Positions 6,061 through 14,691 of a stretch of DNA of 17,065 nt are shown in pieces. Made by a program: the position numbers and the translations under genes. The first letter of the stretch is position 1; the number at the start of each line of letters is the position of its first letter. This DNA is from JACQID01 sp035289125 (lineage in GTDB: Archaea; Aenigmatarchaeota; Aenigmatarchaeia; GW2011-AR5): contig DATDXW010000072.1 of assembly GCA_035289125.1 (NCBI GenBank), forward strand, positions 1-17,065, written 5' to 3'. Under the pieces are notes generated by a model. The model had not been told where the DNA came from and ran no database searches. It saw only the letters and a program-made list of their open reading frames with translations.

Positions 6061-6552
6061 ATGTCTTCAGACTTATCAATGACAGCCGGCGTAAGAAGAT
6101 TCGTTGAATATGCGCGCACGCAGGGATACGAGCCGCAGTTCATCGCCATAACACCTGACAACGGCAGAACGGGAGCAACTACGCTTGTCTACGCGACGAC
6201 GAATAGAACGTATTTTCTGGTTTTTCAGAGGCGTGGCAACCAAAAAATTCCAAGAAAAACCATAAAGAAATTGATTGTTTTCAAAAGCAAAGATCTTCTC
6301 ACCCTTTACAATCAGGGCGCATTAAACGTCCATGCGGAAATGAAACCGGGTTACATGACGCCATTTGTGTCCGAAAGCTTCAAGGATTTCTCAGTGCATC
6401 TGGACAGGGAAAGCTTTGAAAACGGCGACGCGGTTTTTCCGGCAGGAGCGGGCGGCAATGGATTCGTTCTGCCTTCATACGCAATAAAAGAACTGCTCAT
6501 CGGCTTGTACGGAGAAGATAGAGTTCATATTGACGATTTCTTCGACAAATGA
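6061..6552 (+). CDS. Unrecognised soluble protein; N terminus uncertain
   Basis: 163 residues from ATG 6061; GTG 6040 would add seven hydrophobic residues. I do not recognise the family. Residues ~10-60 look like alternating helix and strands (VRRFVEYARTQGYEPQFIAI, then TTLVYATTNRTYFLVFQRRG). A basic stretch follows (IPRKTIKKL), then a glycine-rich PAGAGGNGFVLPSYAIKELL near the C terminus. No signal peptide, membrane segment or metal motif is visible. Upstream in another frame (from ATG 5991) runs a protein-like stretch ending NPNVFRLINDSRRKKIR at 6105-6107, so the true N terminus might lie there with a frameshift. The gene is divergent from Lrp and convergent with the surface operon. Confidence 0.65.
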   Translation: MSSDLSMTAGVRRFVEYARTQGYEPQFIAITPDNGRTGATTLVYATTNRTYFLVFQRRGNQKIPRKTIKKLIVFKSKDLLTLYNQGALNVHAEMKPGYMTPFVSESFKDFSVHLDRESFENGDAVFPAGAGGNGFVLPSYAIKELLIGLYGEDRVHIDDFFDK

Positions 6553-6601
6553 ACAGCCACTGGCAAACGGTAGCCTTGGCAAGTGGATGAGGCAAATTTA
6601 T

Positions 6602-6631
6602 AATTTTTCCATTGGCGGTTATAGAAAAATT
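6602..6631. terminator. Candidate bidirectional terminator between convergent genes
   Basis: AATTTTTC (6602-6609) and GAAAAATT (6624-6631) form a perfect 8-bp inverted repeat with a 14-nt loop. It gives a T-run on each strand between the stop codons at 6552 and 6662. Archaeal termination mainly needs T-runs, which this supplies in both directions. Confidence 0.45.
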
Positions 6632-6661
6632 CTTGGCACGGCTTTACATAAGACGGATTAG

Positions 6662-8119
6662 TCATATCTTGTACTTCTTCTGGAACTGGTATCGGGCGTC
6701 TTTGATGTGCTGATGCCCGTGATAATAAATCCATCCGATTATCAGCGCGACGGCAAGCGTGGCAAGAGTTATATACCAGCCGTAAGACTCCCATATTTGC
6801 CGCACCTTTTCCGCCACGTTCCCGACGGCATTTTTAATCTCCTCGTTATCGGGTGGCGCGGCTTTGATTGCTGTCACCGCAAATACTGAAAAGCCGGGAG
6901 TCTTCGCATTGTAAAATACGTTGGCGGCGTCGCTGCCCGTTTCCTGCGTTGGAAGCTCACTCCACTGGGCGGCATATCGCGAAAGCCGCACTGCATCGCT
7001 GGAATAGCCTTTAGAGGTCAGCCAGCTTTTTTCCACCTGAAAATCTAGCTCTGCGGTGCTTATCTTCGCGTCGCTCAGATTGACAAGGTCTACCTGTATG
7101 TAACTATACACTTCTGCGTTCGGCGTGCCTGCCGGGGAGGAGCTTATTTTCTTTATAGTTATGCTAACGTTTGAAAGGTCGGCAGATGATATGAAAGCTA
7201 TCCTTCTTACGCCCGTCTCTGCAGGGCTGTCAATGTCTATGCCTACTTCCATATTCTTTGCCGTTGAAGGTATCCGTATGACAGTTTCACTGCTCGCAGT
7301 CTTGACAGTCGTGCCTTCCGGAGCTTTGGCTTTTGCAAGGCTTCCGCCGCTTCCACCTCCACTACTACTACTGCTGCTTCCTGATGTAGTGGCAGTGGTA
7401 GATGCTATAGTGACAGACAAAGTTCCTGTTCCTGTGCCGCCGGGCGTGCTCGTGGCGGTCAGCGTAAACGCGCACGTTCCCGTAGCAGAGCCAGCGCTCA
7501 CCGACCAGCTTTGCGACGAGCTGGCAAGCCCTGCTACCGTGCCCACGGTACGCGAAGCATCGGTTATCGTGCATTTGCCGTTGCTATCCACTAACGTTGC
7601 CGTCATTGCAGCAGTCGAGCCGGCTATTTCCGTGCCCGTGTTCTGGATGGTGGCAGAAACAGTGAAGGATGCGCTCGGAGCCACGCTATTGTCGCTGTCC
7701 GATGATGTAAGAGAAACTATGCTTAAGTCAGCCGCCGAATTGATGGTTACCTGACCACAATCTGCAGTGCACGTTCCACCCATGTCTATGCACACGTCAT
7801 TAGAGCCATCCGAATTAGGCGTAATTGTGAAATCAAGGCTTTTGGATTCCCCTGCAGTTATGCTGGATATGACCTGTGATGTTGTTTCGCCGCTGAACCA
7901 GTTGCCAAGTATTGTAGCTGTCACGCTTGATTGCGATTGCGATTGCTGGTTGGTCACGCTTGACGTGAGAGTTCCTGAAGAGCCCTTGGTCATGCTTGAC
8001 GTCGTAAGAGAGCAGGTATACTGGGCGGACGAGCATGCGTTGGAACAGGCGGAGTAAGACACAGGCAGCATAGTCAATGCCAGAATAATCGCCAGTCCGA
8101 ATATGTATTTCACTTTCAT
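6662..8119 (-). CDS. Membrane-anchored surface protein with PGF-pre-PGF domain
   Basis: 485 residues from ATG 8119, chosen over 8137 because GGTG lies just upstream and the signal peptide then starts MKVKYIFGLAIILALTMLPV. Domains, in numbering from 8119: signal peptide 1-~24; a Cys-rich Ser/Thr-rich beta-sandwich (~28-125); a CARDB-like domain (~128-240); a Ser/Gly linker (~245-258); a PGF-pre-PGF domain (~262-417, with VRRIAFISSADLSNVSITIK and ending NAKTPGFSVFAVTAI); then one membrane helix (~447-466, LATLAVALIIGW) and a basic tail HIKDARYQFQKKYKI. The protein is therefore exported and held by a C-terminal helix. PGF-pre-PGF proteins commonly carry a PGF-CTERM sorting signal; none is present. 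It starts 4 bp after the giant protein's stop, so the pair is an operon. Confidence 0.82.
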   Translation of the reverse strand: MKVKYIFGLAIILALTMLPVSYSACSNACSSAQYTCSLTTSSMTKGSSGTLTSSVTNQQSQSQSSVTATILGNWFSGETTSQVISSITAGESKSLDFTITPNSDGSNDVCIDMGGTCTADCGQVTINSAADLSIVSLTSSDSDNSVAPSASFTVSATIQNTGTEIAGSTAAMTATLVDSNGKCTITDASRTVGTVAGLASSSQSWSVSAGSATGTCAFTLTATSTPGGTGTGTLSVTIASTTATTSGSSSSSSGGGSGGSLAKAKAPEGTTVKTASSETVIRIPSTAKNMEVGIDIDSPAETGVRRIAFISSADLSNVSITIKKISSSPAGTPNAEVYSYIQVDLVNLSDAKISTAELDFQVEKSWLTSKGYSSDAVRLSRYAAQWSELPTQETGSDAANVFYNAKTPGFSVFAVTAIKAAPPDNEEIKNAVGNVAEKVRQIWESYGWYITLATLAVALIIGWIYYHGHQHIKDARYQFQKKYKI

Positions 8120-8123
8120 GTCA

Positions 8124-11100
8124 TCACACCGATTCAAATCCGTATGTGGTTGATACCGTGTTCAATGCCGTGTCTCTCGGCACTATGCTTATTGTTCCTG
8201 ACCAATTCCCTTTCTGCGTCACGTTGAACGTCCAGTTGAATTGGCGCGCAACGCCGCTTTGCATGACGACGTTACCGTACGTCAAGTTCGTATGGTTTAT
8301 TGCCAGCGCTGATGAGTTTGTGTTGTGCAACGGGAGCGTAATGGTTACGTCTGCGTTGGTTTGTGAACCTGGGCTGGTAGCTATCACTGAAATGTTGAAC
8401 ATCTCGCTGTATCGTCCTGCGCTCGTCGTGCCGTTCCCTCGCACGAACCCAAGCCGTTGGTTGTCGTTGACATAAGTATTGGTTGAATTGGCGTTCGTGA
8501 AGTTATGCACGAGTTTTGCGTCTATCCTTACGTCGTTTTGAGATACAGTAACACCACGTCCTCCGGTTGTGCTCGCATTGCCATATTTTATCAGATATTC
8601 CATCCATAGCTGTCCAGTCGGCCACTTGAAGCTGCCGGAAGGCGTTATGTTAAGTATTGCCTGTCCAGTAGCGTTAGTAATGTTAAAGGTGGCAGTGAAG
8701 TTCGTTGCCGAGGTGTTCACCTCCTGTCCAGTTGACGAGAGATAGATTCTACTAAACGTTACGTTAGCGTTAGAGAGATTCTTGTGACCGTCGTAATCAA
8801 TGGTCATCCTTATAGTGGAGCTTATGTTCTGAGTCGGCGTTATCGTGCTTATGCCAGTCATTCTGCCCCACGCACTCGGGAATTCCACGCCTATACTGCC
8901 GTAGAAGTATTGCGTAGTTCCGGATTTCACGGCACTGAATTTCATATCATAATATACCCATCCATGAGGCCCGGTGAACCATGTCACGTTCGCCCCAGGA
9001 GGCGTGATATTCAGCTCCAGCCTGCCGGAGGGACCTATAAGATGGCTTCCAAGCGTGATGTCCACTTCGTATCTTGTGCATGTATACATGCATGACCAGT
9101 ATCCTATAGTCACATTCGTTACGTTAACGTTCGGCGAGCCTGTCACGTTTACACGCATCGTTTCATTTATCATGTAGCTCCACCTGTACGTCTCACCGGC
9201 TAAGAATTCGTAAGGTCTTAGCACCTTGCCGGAAACGGAGAATGGCGACACCGTGAAGTGCGCGTAAGCCGAAGCCGTGGAGTTTTGCGTGTCATTTACC
9301 ACAAAGTTCACAGCATATCCTCCCTGTGACAGGTTGGTGGTGTTTACGTTCAGCCTGTTAGTAGTATGATTGAATGAATATATCAATGCGGATGTGTTTA
9401 TCGCGTTGCAATATGAACTGCACGCCATGACACTCGTTATTTGCAGACCCGTAAGCTGCACTGGTCCCGAAGGGCTGGTTGCCATGACTATTATGGTAGC
9501 GTTCGCTCCGGTTTCGACTTCCATGCTTTCAGCATACGCAAACAGGTCAAATGCTCTTAAGGAAAACCATGCGTCGGTAAACGCCGTGTTGCCGTTGGCA
9601 TCTTTGACGCTGAACTTCGCCTTGTAATCGCCTGATTTCAGGCCTGCGCCAATAGGAGTGATATTTATTTCGATGTCGCCTCTTGTGGCGGGATTGGCAG
9701 TTACCGCCGTAACGCTGTAATGCGTTCCGTTAATCATAACTGTGCCGTTTGTGTTGCTTTCAAGCCTGTTAATGTCAACTATCACGTTGCCGCTATAATA
9801 TCCTGAATAGTCCGGAGTCCTGACGCTCACCCTTACGGATACGTTATTCTTCGGGTGGTTGGACCACGACATCACCCACGAACCTACGCCAAAGAGCCGG
9901 ACGTCATACCATGCATGGGCAGTCACCGCGCTTCCGGTTGCGACACCGGCCGGCGTGGTTTTCGTAAGGTTTAAGACAACTTCATAATTGCCCTCGTCCC
10001 ATCCGCCCGACTTGCTGATATTTATTATAAGACGCGTGACTGGCACCGTGGAGTTTGTCGTCTTCACAGTGAATCCTGTCACTTCGCTTCTTGCCCATGT
10101 GCTCCTGTCGTACTTGTATATAGTTATCTGTGGCGTGGCACCGGTATATGACGCGTTGAGAGTCACGTAACTTCCGGCAAGCGTGCCCTGCGCGTTTATC
10201 AGTATGTCGTCAGACGAGCCGTAATTATATTTCTCCGTCCACGTGGATGGGGTGAAATCTCTGACCTCAAACCACATGTAACTTCTTTTCACGTCCGAGC
10301 TTTGGTTTATTTTAAGCGTTGCCTGATATTGCCCAGTGGGAAGATTCTGGTAAAGCGTGACATTCATCGTCTTGTTGTATCTGTGGGCGTTGCTTGTGGC
10401 ATCCGACCATAGAGAAGACGAAACCATCGAGCCTGTCATCGTCTCCATTATGCTCTCAACGTTCACTTCCGTCGCTCCCGTGTAAGGACGTCCGGTTGAC
10501 GGGTCTGTTATCATGCAGGTTATGGTAACATTGGTGCCTCCCTGCACGTCCGACCATATGGGCCTGTAGCAACTGACAGTGAACGTTTCCACGCGGAAGC
10601 CCCACTGGGCAGATTCCGTACCTAAAGAATTATTGAACTTTGCTTCCACAAAATAATCGCCGGATGTCCATGTGCCGCCCGCGACACCGCTACTTAACGG
10701 CTTAACAACGAACGTTCCCACGCCCGGTATAAGTATGTTACCTGTGCCCTTTATGGTCCCGTCTTTGCTCGTTACGTTGTAATCCGTTCCCTCTCTCAGA
10801 ACAGTCTCTCCCGTGCTAAAGTCAAATCGTGCCACCTTCACGGATTTTAAGGTAGAGTTATAATACGTCACGCCTGCCTGAACCGAAGTCACGCCTGTTG
10901 ACCCACCGAAGCCGCCGCTTTCGCCCAAATCCTGTATATATTCTATGGACCAGTTATTATTCGTCTCGCCAAAGCTGCCTGGTCCGCGCATGCCGACTTT
11001 ATAAAACTGCCCGGTTGTGGAATTGATGCAGAAGTATGCCGTATGGCTGGCATTGTAAGCGCCTTCTGCCGTCATGTTAGTTGTGTTTCTGTAGCCTGTA

Positions 11101-14100
11101 TTAGAGCGTATCGGGTTAAAGCCCGGATTCTGGCATTTCATCGTCTGGAATGGCCCGCCGCTATCGAAATCTTTTAACGTTTTTTCCGAAACAACGCACG
11201 GGCTAAAGCTGTTGTTCACGCATCCCATGAACGCGATGGATGCGTTTCTCTTTACCCCCAATACAGTCAAGTTCGTTGCTGACAGGTTGGCTTCAAACGT
11301 GTTGGCGCCTCTGGCGGTTATGTTTATGTCCGGCCATGTGTCACCGTCTATATCATAACCTGCCCCGAACGTCACTATATCCTCTTTGAACACAACACTT
11401 GGTCCGCTTCCGCCTCCGGAACCGCCACTACCACCAGAGCCTCCACCGCTGCATGTCGTATCTTCAGGCGGGCATCCTCCTCCGAACCTGTTTCTCATCC
11501 ATGAGGGATCAGAAGATATAGTCGCAGTGAAGTTTATCTGGTCAGAGGTGCCGTATGTCCATGAGCTTGTGCTTATTTCCGCGAAAAAGTTCTTGACCAT
11601 GAAGAATCCCTGCACCTGATCCGTGGACGTGCCATTGGTAACGTCCATGACTGCCAAATAGTTTCCTGTGGCCCACCCGCCACTCGGAACCGGCAGAGTC
11701 ATGACGACTTGCCCCGAAGAGTCAGTGGTTCCCTGTGACACAGTTTCTGTATACGCAAGTTCAGCAGGAGGGAAACTCTGGAACGACAATATCTTGCTCA
11801 AGGAAACAGTAAGGTTTGCAGCCGGCCTGTAGTTCACCACGTTGAACACGTCCACCTGCAGCGTCACATTCTCTGTAGTGCCTATTGTGAAGTCGTCCAT
11901 TTTCGTAGTCGGGTTTATGGGTCTCCCGAACCCTTCAAATATTTTGGACATGAAGAACCCTTCACCAGTGTCAAGCTGCCCTGAAAGATTAACCCGAACC
12001 TTGATTATATAAAATCCGGACTTCCATCCGGTGCTCGGCGCGGAAATGACCGTGCTGTTCGAACCGCTGATATTGAGCCTTGCGGCAGTGCCTGTTATGA
12101 GTTTCGGCGGGAATATGAATTCGCCTGCGTTGCCGCCGTAATACGCGCCAAGTACATCCAGCGTGCCCTGTTGCGATACGGATTGCCACGTACCGGGCTC
12201 ACGAACCGCAACGGAAACATTTATGCCTGTATTGGGTCCCACGTTCCAGTTGTTGAAGCTTGAAAATCCAAAAGTTGAAGCGGTTGTGGATGTGTTTGCT
12301 GTCACACGAACGTCCATGAAGAATCTTCTTACATCAAAGAACCCTTCTGCATCATCCGTTTTGTTGTCCGACGTGGAAATGTTGAAAAACGCAATATAAA
12401 AGCCTCCTGTCCAGTTCTGCCCGTTGACATTGGAAGTCATGCTCACCGTGCACGCGCCTGTGGTATCGGTAACACAATTCGTTATAGTAGCAGACGATGT
12501 CCAATCCTCCTCAGTGTTGAGGTTCATCAGTTTCGTAAGGGTTACCTGTGCGCCCTGTATTGCGGAGCCTCCGCCAACGCCGAAGAGTCCGCCTGAAACC
12601 GCGGCCGGCCCGCCGCCAAACGAGCCTTTGGACATGAAACCTTCATTGCCCTGCTTCTCGGATGCGCTAGTCACAGTGACGCTGAGTTGCGCCGTGTCGT
12701 TAGGCCTGAAAAACCAGAAATATCCCGGACCCGGACCGCCTGTGCCAGGACTGCCGCCGCCGCCTCCTACGCTTGCCGGTCTTACAGAAACATCAAGAGC
12801 GCTGACCTCTATCTTTCCATCTGCCGCAGCACTGCCCACTGAAGTGTCAATCTTTGCGCGGACGAAATAGTCACCGCCATTTTTCGGAGCGGTAAGATTC
12901 ATGTAAGTATAGTTACCGGACGTGTATGTCGCGTTCGTGCCAAAGAGCGACGTGGCATCTCCGCCATTTTTGTTGGAAATGCTATAACTGGAAACACCAG
13001 TAACCGGCACGGCTCCGGAAAGGTTTTGAGCAGAAAATCTCAACACTATCTTTTTCCCTGCTATGAAATCCCTCACAGGGGTGGCTTCAGGAAAATTATC
13101 GAATGAAACTATGGCGCTTTTCGCCCTTTGTATGGAAAAATATCCCGCACCCGATGCCGATCCGAAGCTATCGTTCACATTTATAATTACTTTATAAGTG
13201 CCTGACGGCGAAGAGGCAGGCATCGTAAAGGTCATCTTGTATTTCCCATCCGTGCTTACTTGGTCAGTAACAATCGGGGATATTCCCGTGTCTACGTCCG
13301 ACTGGTCCCGCACTTTCGTGCCTGACGTTATAGTCGTCGCCTTTCCTGCGATATTGTCACCGGTAGAAGCATTCTTGAGCTTCACTGCCAGCAAAACAAC
13401 CGAGCCGGGGTAATAAGCAAGCTGACCGTCCCATGGTCCTATCTCTATCACATACGCTCTGATTTCAAACGCGCCCCTCAATTCCTTGGATAAGTTTGAG
13501 CCCTGCGGTGTTACCGTCGCTATCACGGAATACAAACCTTCTGCTTGTGAAGAGAATGTATCCTCGTAAACTCCGGTAACGGCAAGCCCTGAGCTGTCCG
13601 TGGCCTGGCTCATAGACGCTATCGTTATCTGCGAGTTGTTGGGCGGAATTATGACCAGTTGCTTCGTAGACGCAGTCATGCCGTTTCCATTTGCATTCTT
13701 TACGGTAACTCTTATTGTAATATTATCGCCTTTCCCTGCTACGCCAGGAGAAACCTTCATTGCCGCGCTGAATCCTCCTACAAGGAGAGGGACAACCGTC
13801 TCGAAGTTGTTTATTTCCATCATATACTCCCCTTCCGCGGCGGGCGCAGTGAACGACGTTGAGCATTTCCCGACGCTGTCCGTGGTGCAGGATGTAATCG
13901 TGCTTATTGTGCTGCCGTTTTTGTATCGCACGGTGGGGGCGATGATTACAGACGCCACGCCATTGCCATTGATATCAATGACGTTGGCAGTCATGACAAC
14001 CGTGCTGGAAGGCGTGTAAGATACTTTGTTAAGCGATATCTGCATAGTGGAGTAAGATAGTATTTTTATGAAATGCGTTACAGATACGGAAGAAGATGTT

Positions 14101-14390
14101 GCCACGATGGTATAATTGCCCGTGTTTGCCAGCGAGAATGTATAGTTCATTTCGCCTGAAGAATTTGTTGTTCCTGAAGAGCTTTTGACGTCCGTGCCGG
14201 AAGAATCCTTGACCGATATGGAAACCGACTGGTTCGAAAGAGCCGAACTGTTTTCAGAAACAAGAACGGACGCATAGATGCTTTCATTCGCTGAATACAC
14301 GTAATCGTTTGTCTTGACGGAAACCTGAACTGCAAAAGTAGGAAGAGCTATCAGCAGAAACGCCAATACTATTGCATAATAGGTACGCAT
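8124..14390 (-). CDS. Giant secreted multi-domain surface protein (~2,088 residues)
   Basis: The protein begins MRTYYAIVLAFLLIALPTFA, a clear signal peptide. The mature part is built from serial beta-sandwich domains of the Ig-like/macroglobulin-MG2 type. A recurring strand motif, (W/G)xxGxYxxxxxV, appears at about 400, 510, 665, 795, 912, 1247, 1356, 1470, 1590 and 1695. It is usually followed 15-25 residues later by an aromatic (W/F)F-x-(V/L)-(R/K)-x-F joint. Glycine-rich linkers sit near 544-558 and 985-1000. A Cys-containing insert lies at ~1060-1125. N-x-S/T sequons are very frequent, especially after residue 1250, suggesting heavy N-glycosylation. No C-terminal membrane helix or sorting signal is seen. 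ATG 14390 is preferred to TTG 14399. Likely a cell-surface or S-layer-associated filament or adhesin, held by the downstream anchored partner. No enzyme domain is recognised. Confidence 0.85.
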   Translation of the reverse strand: MRTYYAIVLAFLLIALPTFAVQVSVKTNDYVYSANESIYASVLVSENSSALSNQSVSISVKDSSGTDVKSSSGTTNSSGEMNYTFSLANTGNYTIVATSSSVSVTHFIKILSYSTMQISLNKVSYTPSSTVVMTANVIDINGNGVASVIIAPTVRYKNGSTISTITSCTTDSVGKCSTSFTAPAAEGEYMMEINNFETVVPLLVGGFSAAMKVSPGVAGKGDNITIRVTVKNANGNGMTASTKQLVIIPPNNSQITIASMSQATDSSGLAVTGVYEDTFSSQAEGLYSVIATVTPQGSNLSKELRGAFEIRAYVIEIGPWDGQLAYYPGSVVLLAVKLKNASTGDNIAGKATTITSGTKVRDQSDVDTGISPIVTDQVSTDGKYKMTFTMPASSPSGTYKVIINVNDSFGSASGAGYFSIQRAKSAIVSFDNFPEATPVRDFIAGKKIVLRFSAQNLSGAVPVTGVSSYSISNKNGGDATSLFGTNATYTSGNYTYMNLTAPKNGGDYFVRAKIDTSVGSAAADGKIEVSALDVSVRPASVGGGGGSPGTGGPGPGYFWFFRPNDTAQLSVTVTSASEKQGNEGFMSKGSFGGGPAAVSGGLFGVGGGSAIQGAQVTLTKLMNLNTEEDWTSSATITNCVTDTTGACTVSMTSNVNGQNWTGGFYIAFFNISTSDNKTDDAEGFFDVRRFFMDVRVTANTSTTASTFGFSSFNNWNVGPNTGINVSVAVREPGTWQSVSQQGTLDVLGAYYGGNAGEFIFPPKLITGTAARLNISGSNSTVISAPSTGWKSGFYIIKVRVNLSGQLDTGEGFFMSKIFEGFGRPINPTTKMDDFTIGTTENVTLQVDVFNVVNYRPAANLTVSLSKILSFQSFPPAELAYTETVSQGTTDSSGQVVMTLPVPSGGWATGNYLAVMDVTNGTSTDQVQGFFMVKNFFAEISTSSWTYGTSDQINFTATISSDPSWMRNRFGGGCPPEDTTCSGGGSGGSGGSGGGSGPSVVFKEDIVTFGAGYDIDGDTWPDINITARGANTFEANLSATNLTVLGVKRNASIAFMGCVNNSFSPCVVSEKTLKDFDSGGPFQTMKCQNPGFNPIRSNTGYRNTTNMTAEGAYNASHTAYFCINSTTGQFYKVGMRGPGSFGETNNNWSIEYIQDLGESGGFGGSTGVTSVQAGVTYYNSTLKSVKVARFDFSTGETVLREGTDYNVTSKDGTIKGTGNILIPGVGTFVVKPLSSGVAGGTWTSGDYFVEAKFNNSLGTESAQWGFRVETFTVSCYRPIWSDVQGGTNVTITCMITDPSTGRPYTGATEVNVESIMETMTGSMVSSSLWSDATSNAHRYNKTMNVTLYQNLPTGQYQATLKINQSSDVKRSYMWFEVRDFTPSTWTEKYNYGSSDDILINAQGTLAGSYVTLNASYTGATPQITIYKYDRSTWARSEVTGFTVKTTNSTVPVTRLIINISKSGGWDEGNYEVVLNLTKTTPAGVATGSAVTAHAWYDVRLFGVGSWVMSWSNHPKNNVSVRVSVRTPDYSGYYSGNVIVDINRLESNTNGTVMINGTHYSVTAVTANPATRGDIEINITPIGAGLKSGDYKAKFSVKDANGNTAFTDAWFSLRAFDLFAYAESMEVETGANATIIVMATSPSGPVQLTGLQITSVMACSSYCNAINTSALIYSFNHTTNRLNVNTTNLSQGGYAVNFVVNDTQNSTASAYAHFTVSPFSVSGKVLRPYEFLAGETYRWSYMINETMRVNVTGSPNVNVTNVTIGYWSCMYTCTRYEVDITLGSHLIGPSGRLELNITPPGANVTWFTGPHGWVYYDMKFSAVKSGTTQYFYGSIGVEFPSAWGRMTGISTITPTQNISSTIRMTIDYDGHKNLSNANVTFSRIYLSSTGQEVNTSATNFTATFNITNATGQAILNITPSGSFKWPTGQLWMEYLIKYGNASTTGGRGVTVSQNDVRIDAKLVHNFTNANSTNTYVNDNQRLGFVRGNGTTSAGRYSEMFNISVIATSPGSQTNADVTITLPLHNTNSSALAINHTNLTYGNVVMQSGVARQFNWTFNVTQKGNWSGTISIVPRDTALNTVSTTYGFESV

Positions 14391-14436
14391 TTTTCCCAAC
14401 TACTACACACCCTGTTATTACAATGACGCCATGCCA

Positions 14437-14444
14437 TATATAAA
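14437..14444 (-). promoter_or_regulatory. TATA box for the surface-protein operon
   Basis: The minus strand reads TTTATATA, a perfect archaeal box. It is 47 bp upstream of ATG 14390, giving a transcript start near 14412-14415 and a leader of about 20-25 nt that contains GGGAAAA before the ATG. Confidence 0.7.
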
Positions 14445-14492
14445 GTTTTTCTCCGCGCAGGCTTTGTTTAAAAAAGCCAAATTGACATTTAC

Positions 14493-14511
14493 ATTGTAAA
14501 GTTATTACAAT
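14493..14511. promoter_or_regulatory. Palindromic operator upstream of the AbrB-like gene
   Basis: ATTGTAA-AGTTA-TTACAAT is a perfect 7-bp inverted repeat with a 5-bp spacer, ending 11 bp before the ATG at 14523. A TTTAAAAAA box lies at 14467-14475, so the palindrome covers the predicted transcript start. This is a good position for autorepression by an AbrB/MazE-type protein. The right half with flanks (GTTATTACAAT) recurs at 14414-14424, near the start site of the surface operon. Confidence 0.55.
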
Positions 14512-14522
14512 AATCATAACAT

Positions 14523-14680
14523 ATGAGAGCAAAAATCAGGCCGTTCGGTAACTTCCTTGGCATAATTTTGCCGAAAGATATCCTCGATGCATGGGATTGA
14601 AAGATGGCGATGAGATCGACATTGAAATGAAACAGGAACAGATTGAACTTATTCTGAAAGGCCGTAGTTCTGAGAAATAA
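14523..14680 (+). pseudogene. AbrB/MazE-like antitoxin-type gene with a one-base deletion
   Basis: The first frame (14523-14600) reads MRAKIRPFGNFLGIILPKDI then LDAWD and a stop. The next frame, from 14591, reads MGLKDGDEIDIE, continues to KGRSSEK and stops at 14680. Adding one T at about 14592 (GCATGGGA to GCATTGGGA) joins them as ILPKDILDALGLKDGDEIDI, the classic swapped-hairpin AbrB/SpoVT/MazE fold. The restored protein has 52 residues. Such proteins are DNA-binding antitoxins or small regulators that repress their own promoter, and a palindrome lies just upstream. No toxin gene follows on this strand; a nuclease-like ORF is convergent 11 bp downstream. It may be truly decayed or a sequencing error. 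Confidence 0.7.
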
Positions 14681-14691
14681 TGGAATGATTG

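Noticed and set aside
7125..7754. A 209-residue plus-strand ORF opposite the PGF-pre-PGF gene
   Set aside because: It is the reverse-strand shadow of a Ser/Thr/Gly-rich gene. Its Val/Leu/Pro-rich composition follows from that, and the minus-strand gene has signal peptide, domains and a membrane helix.
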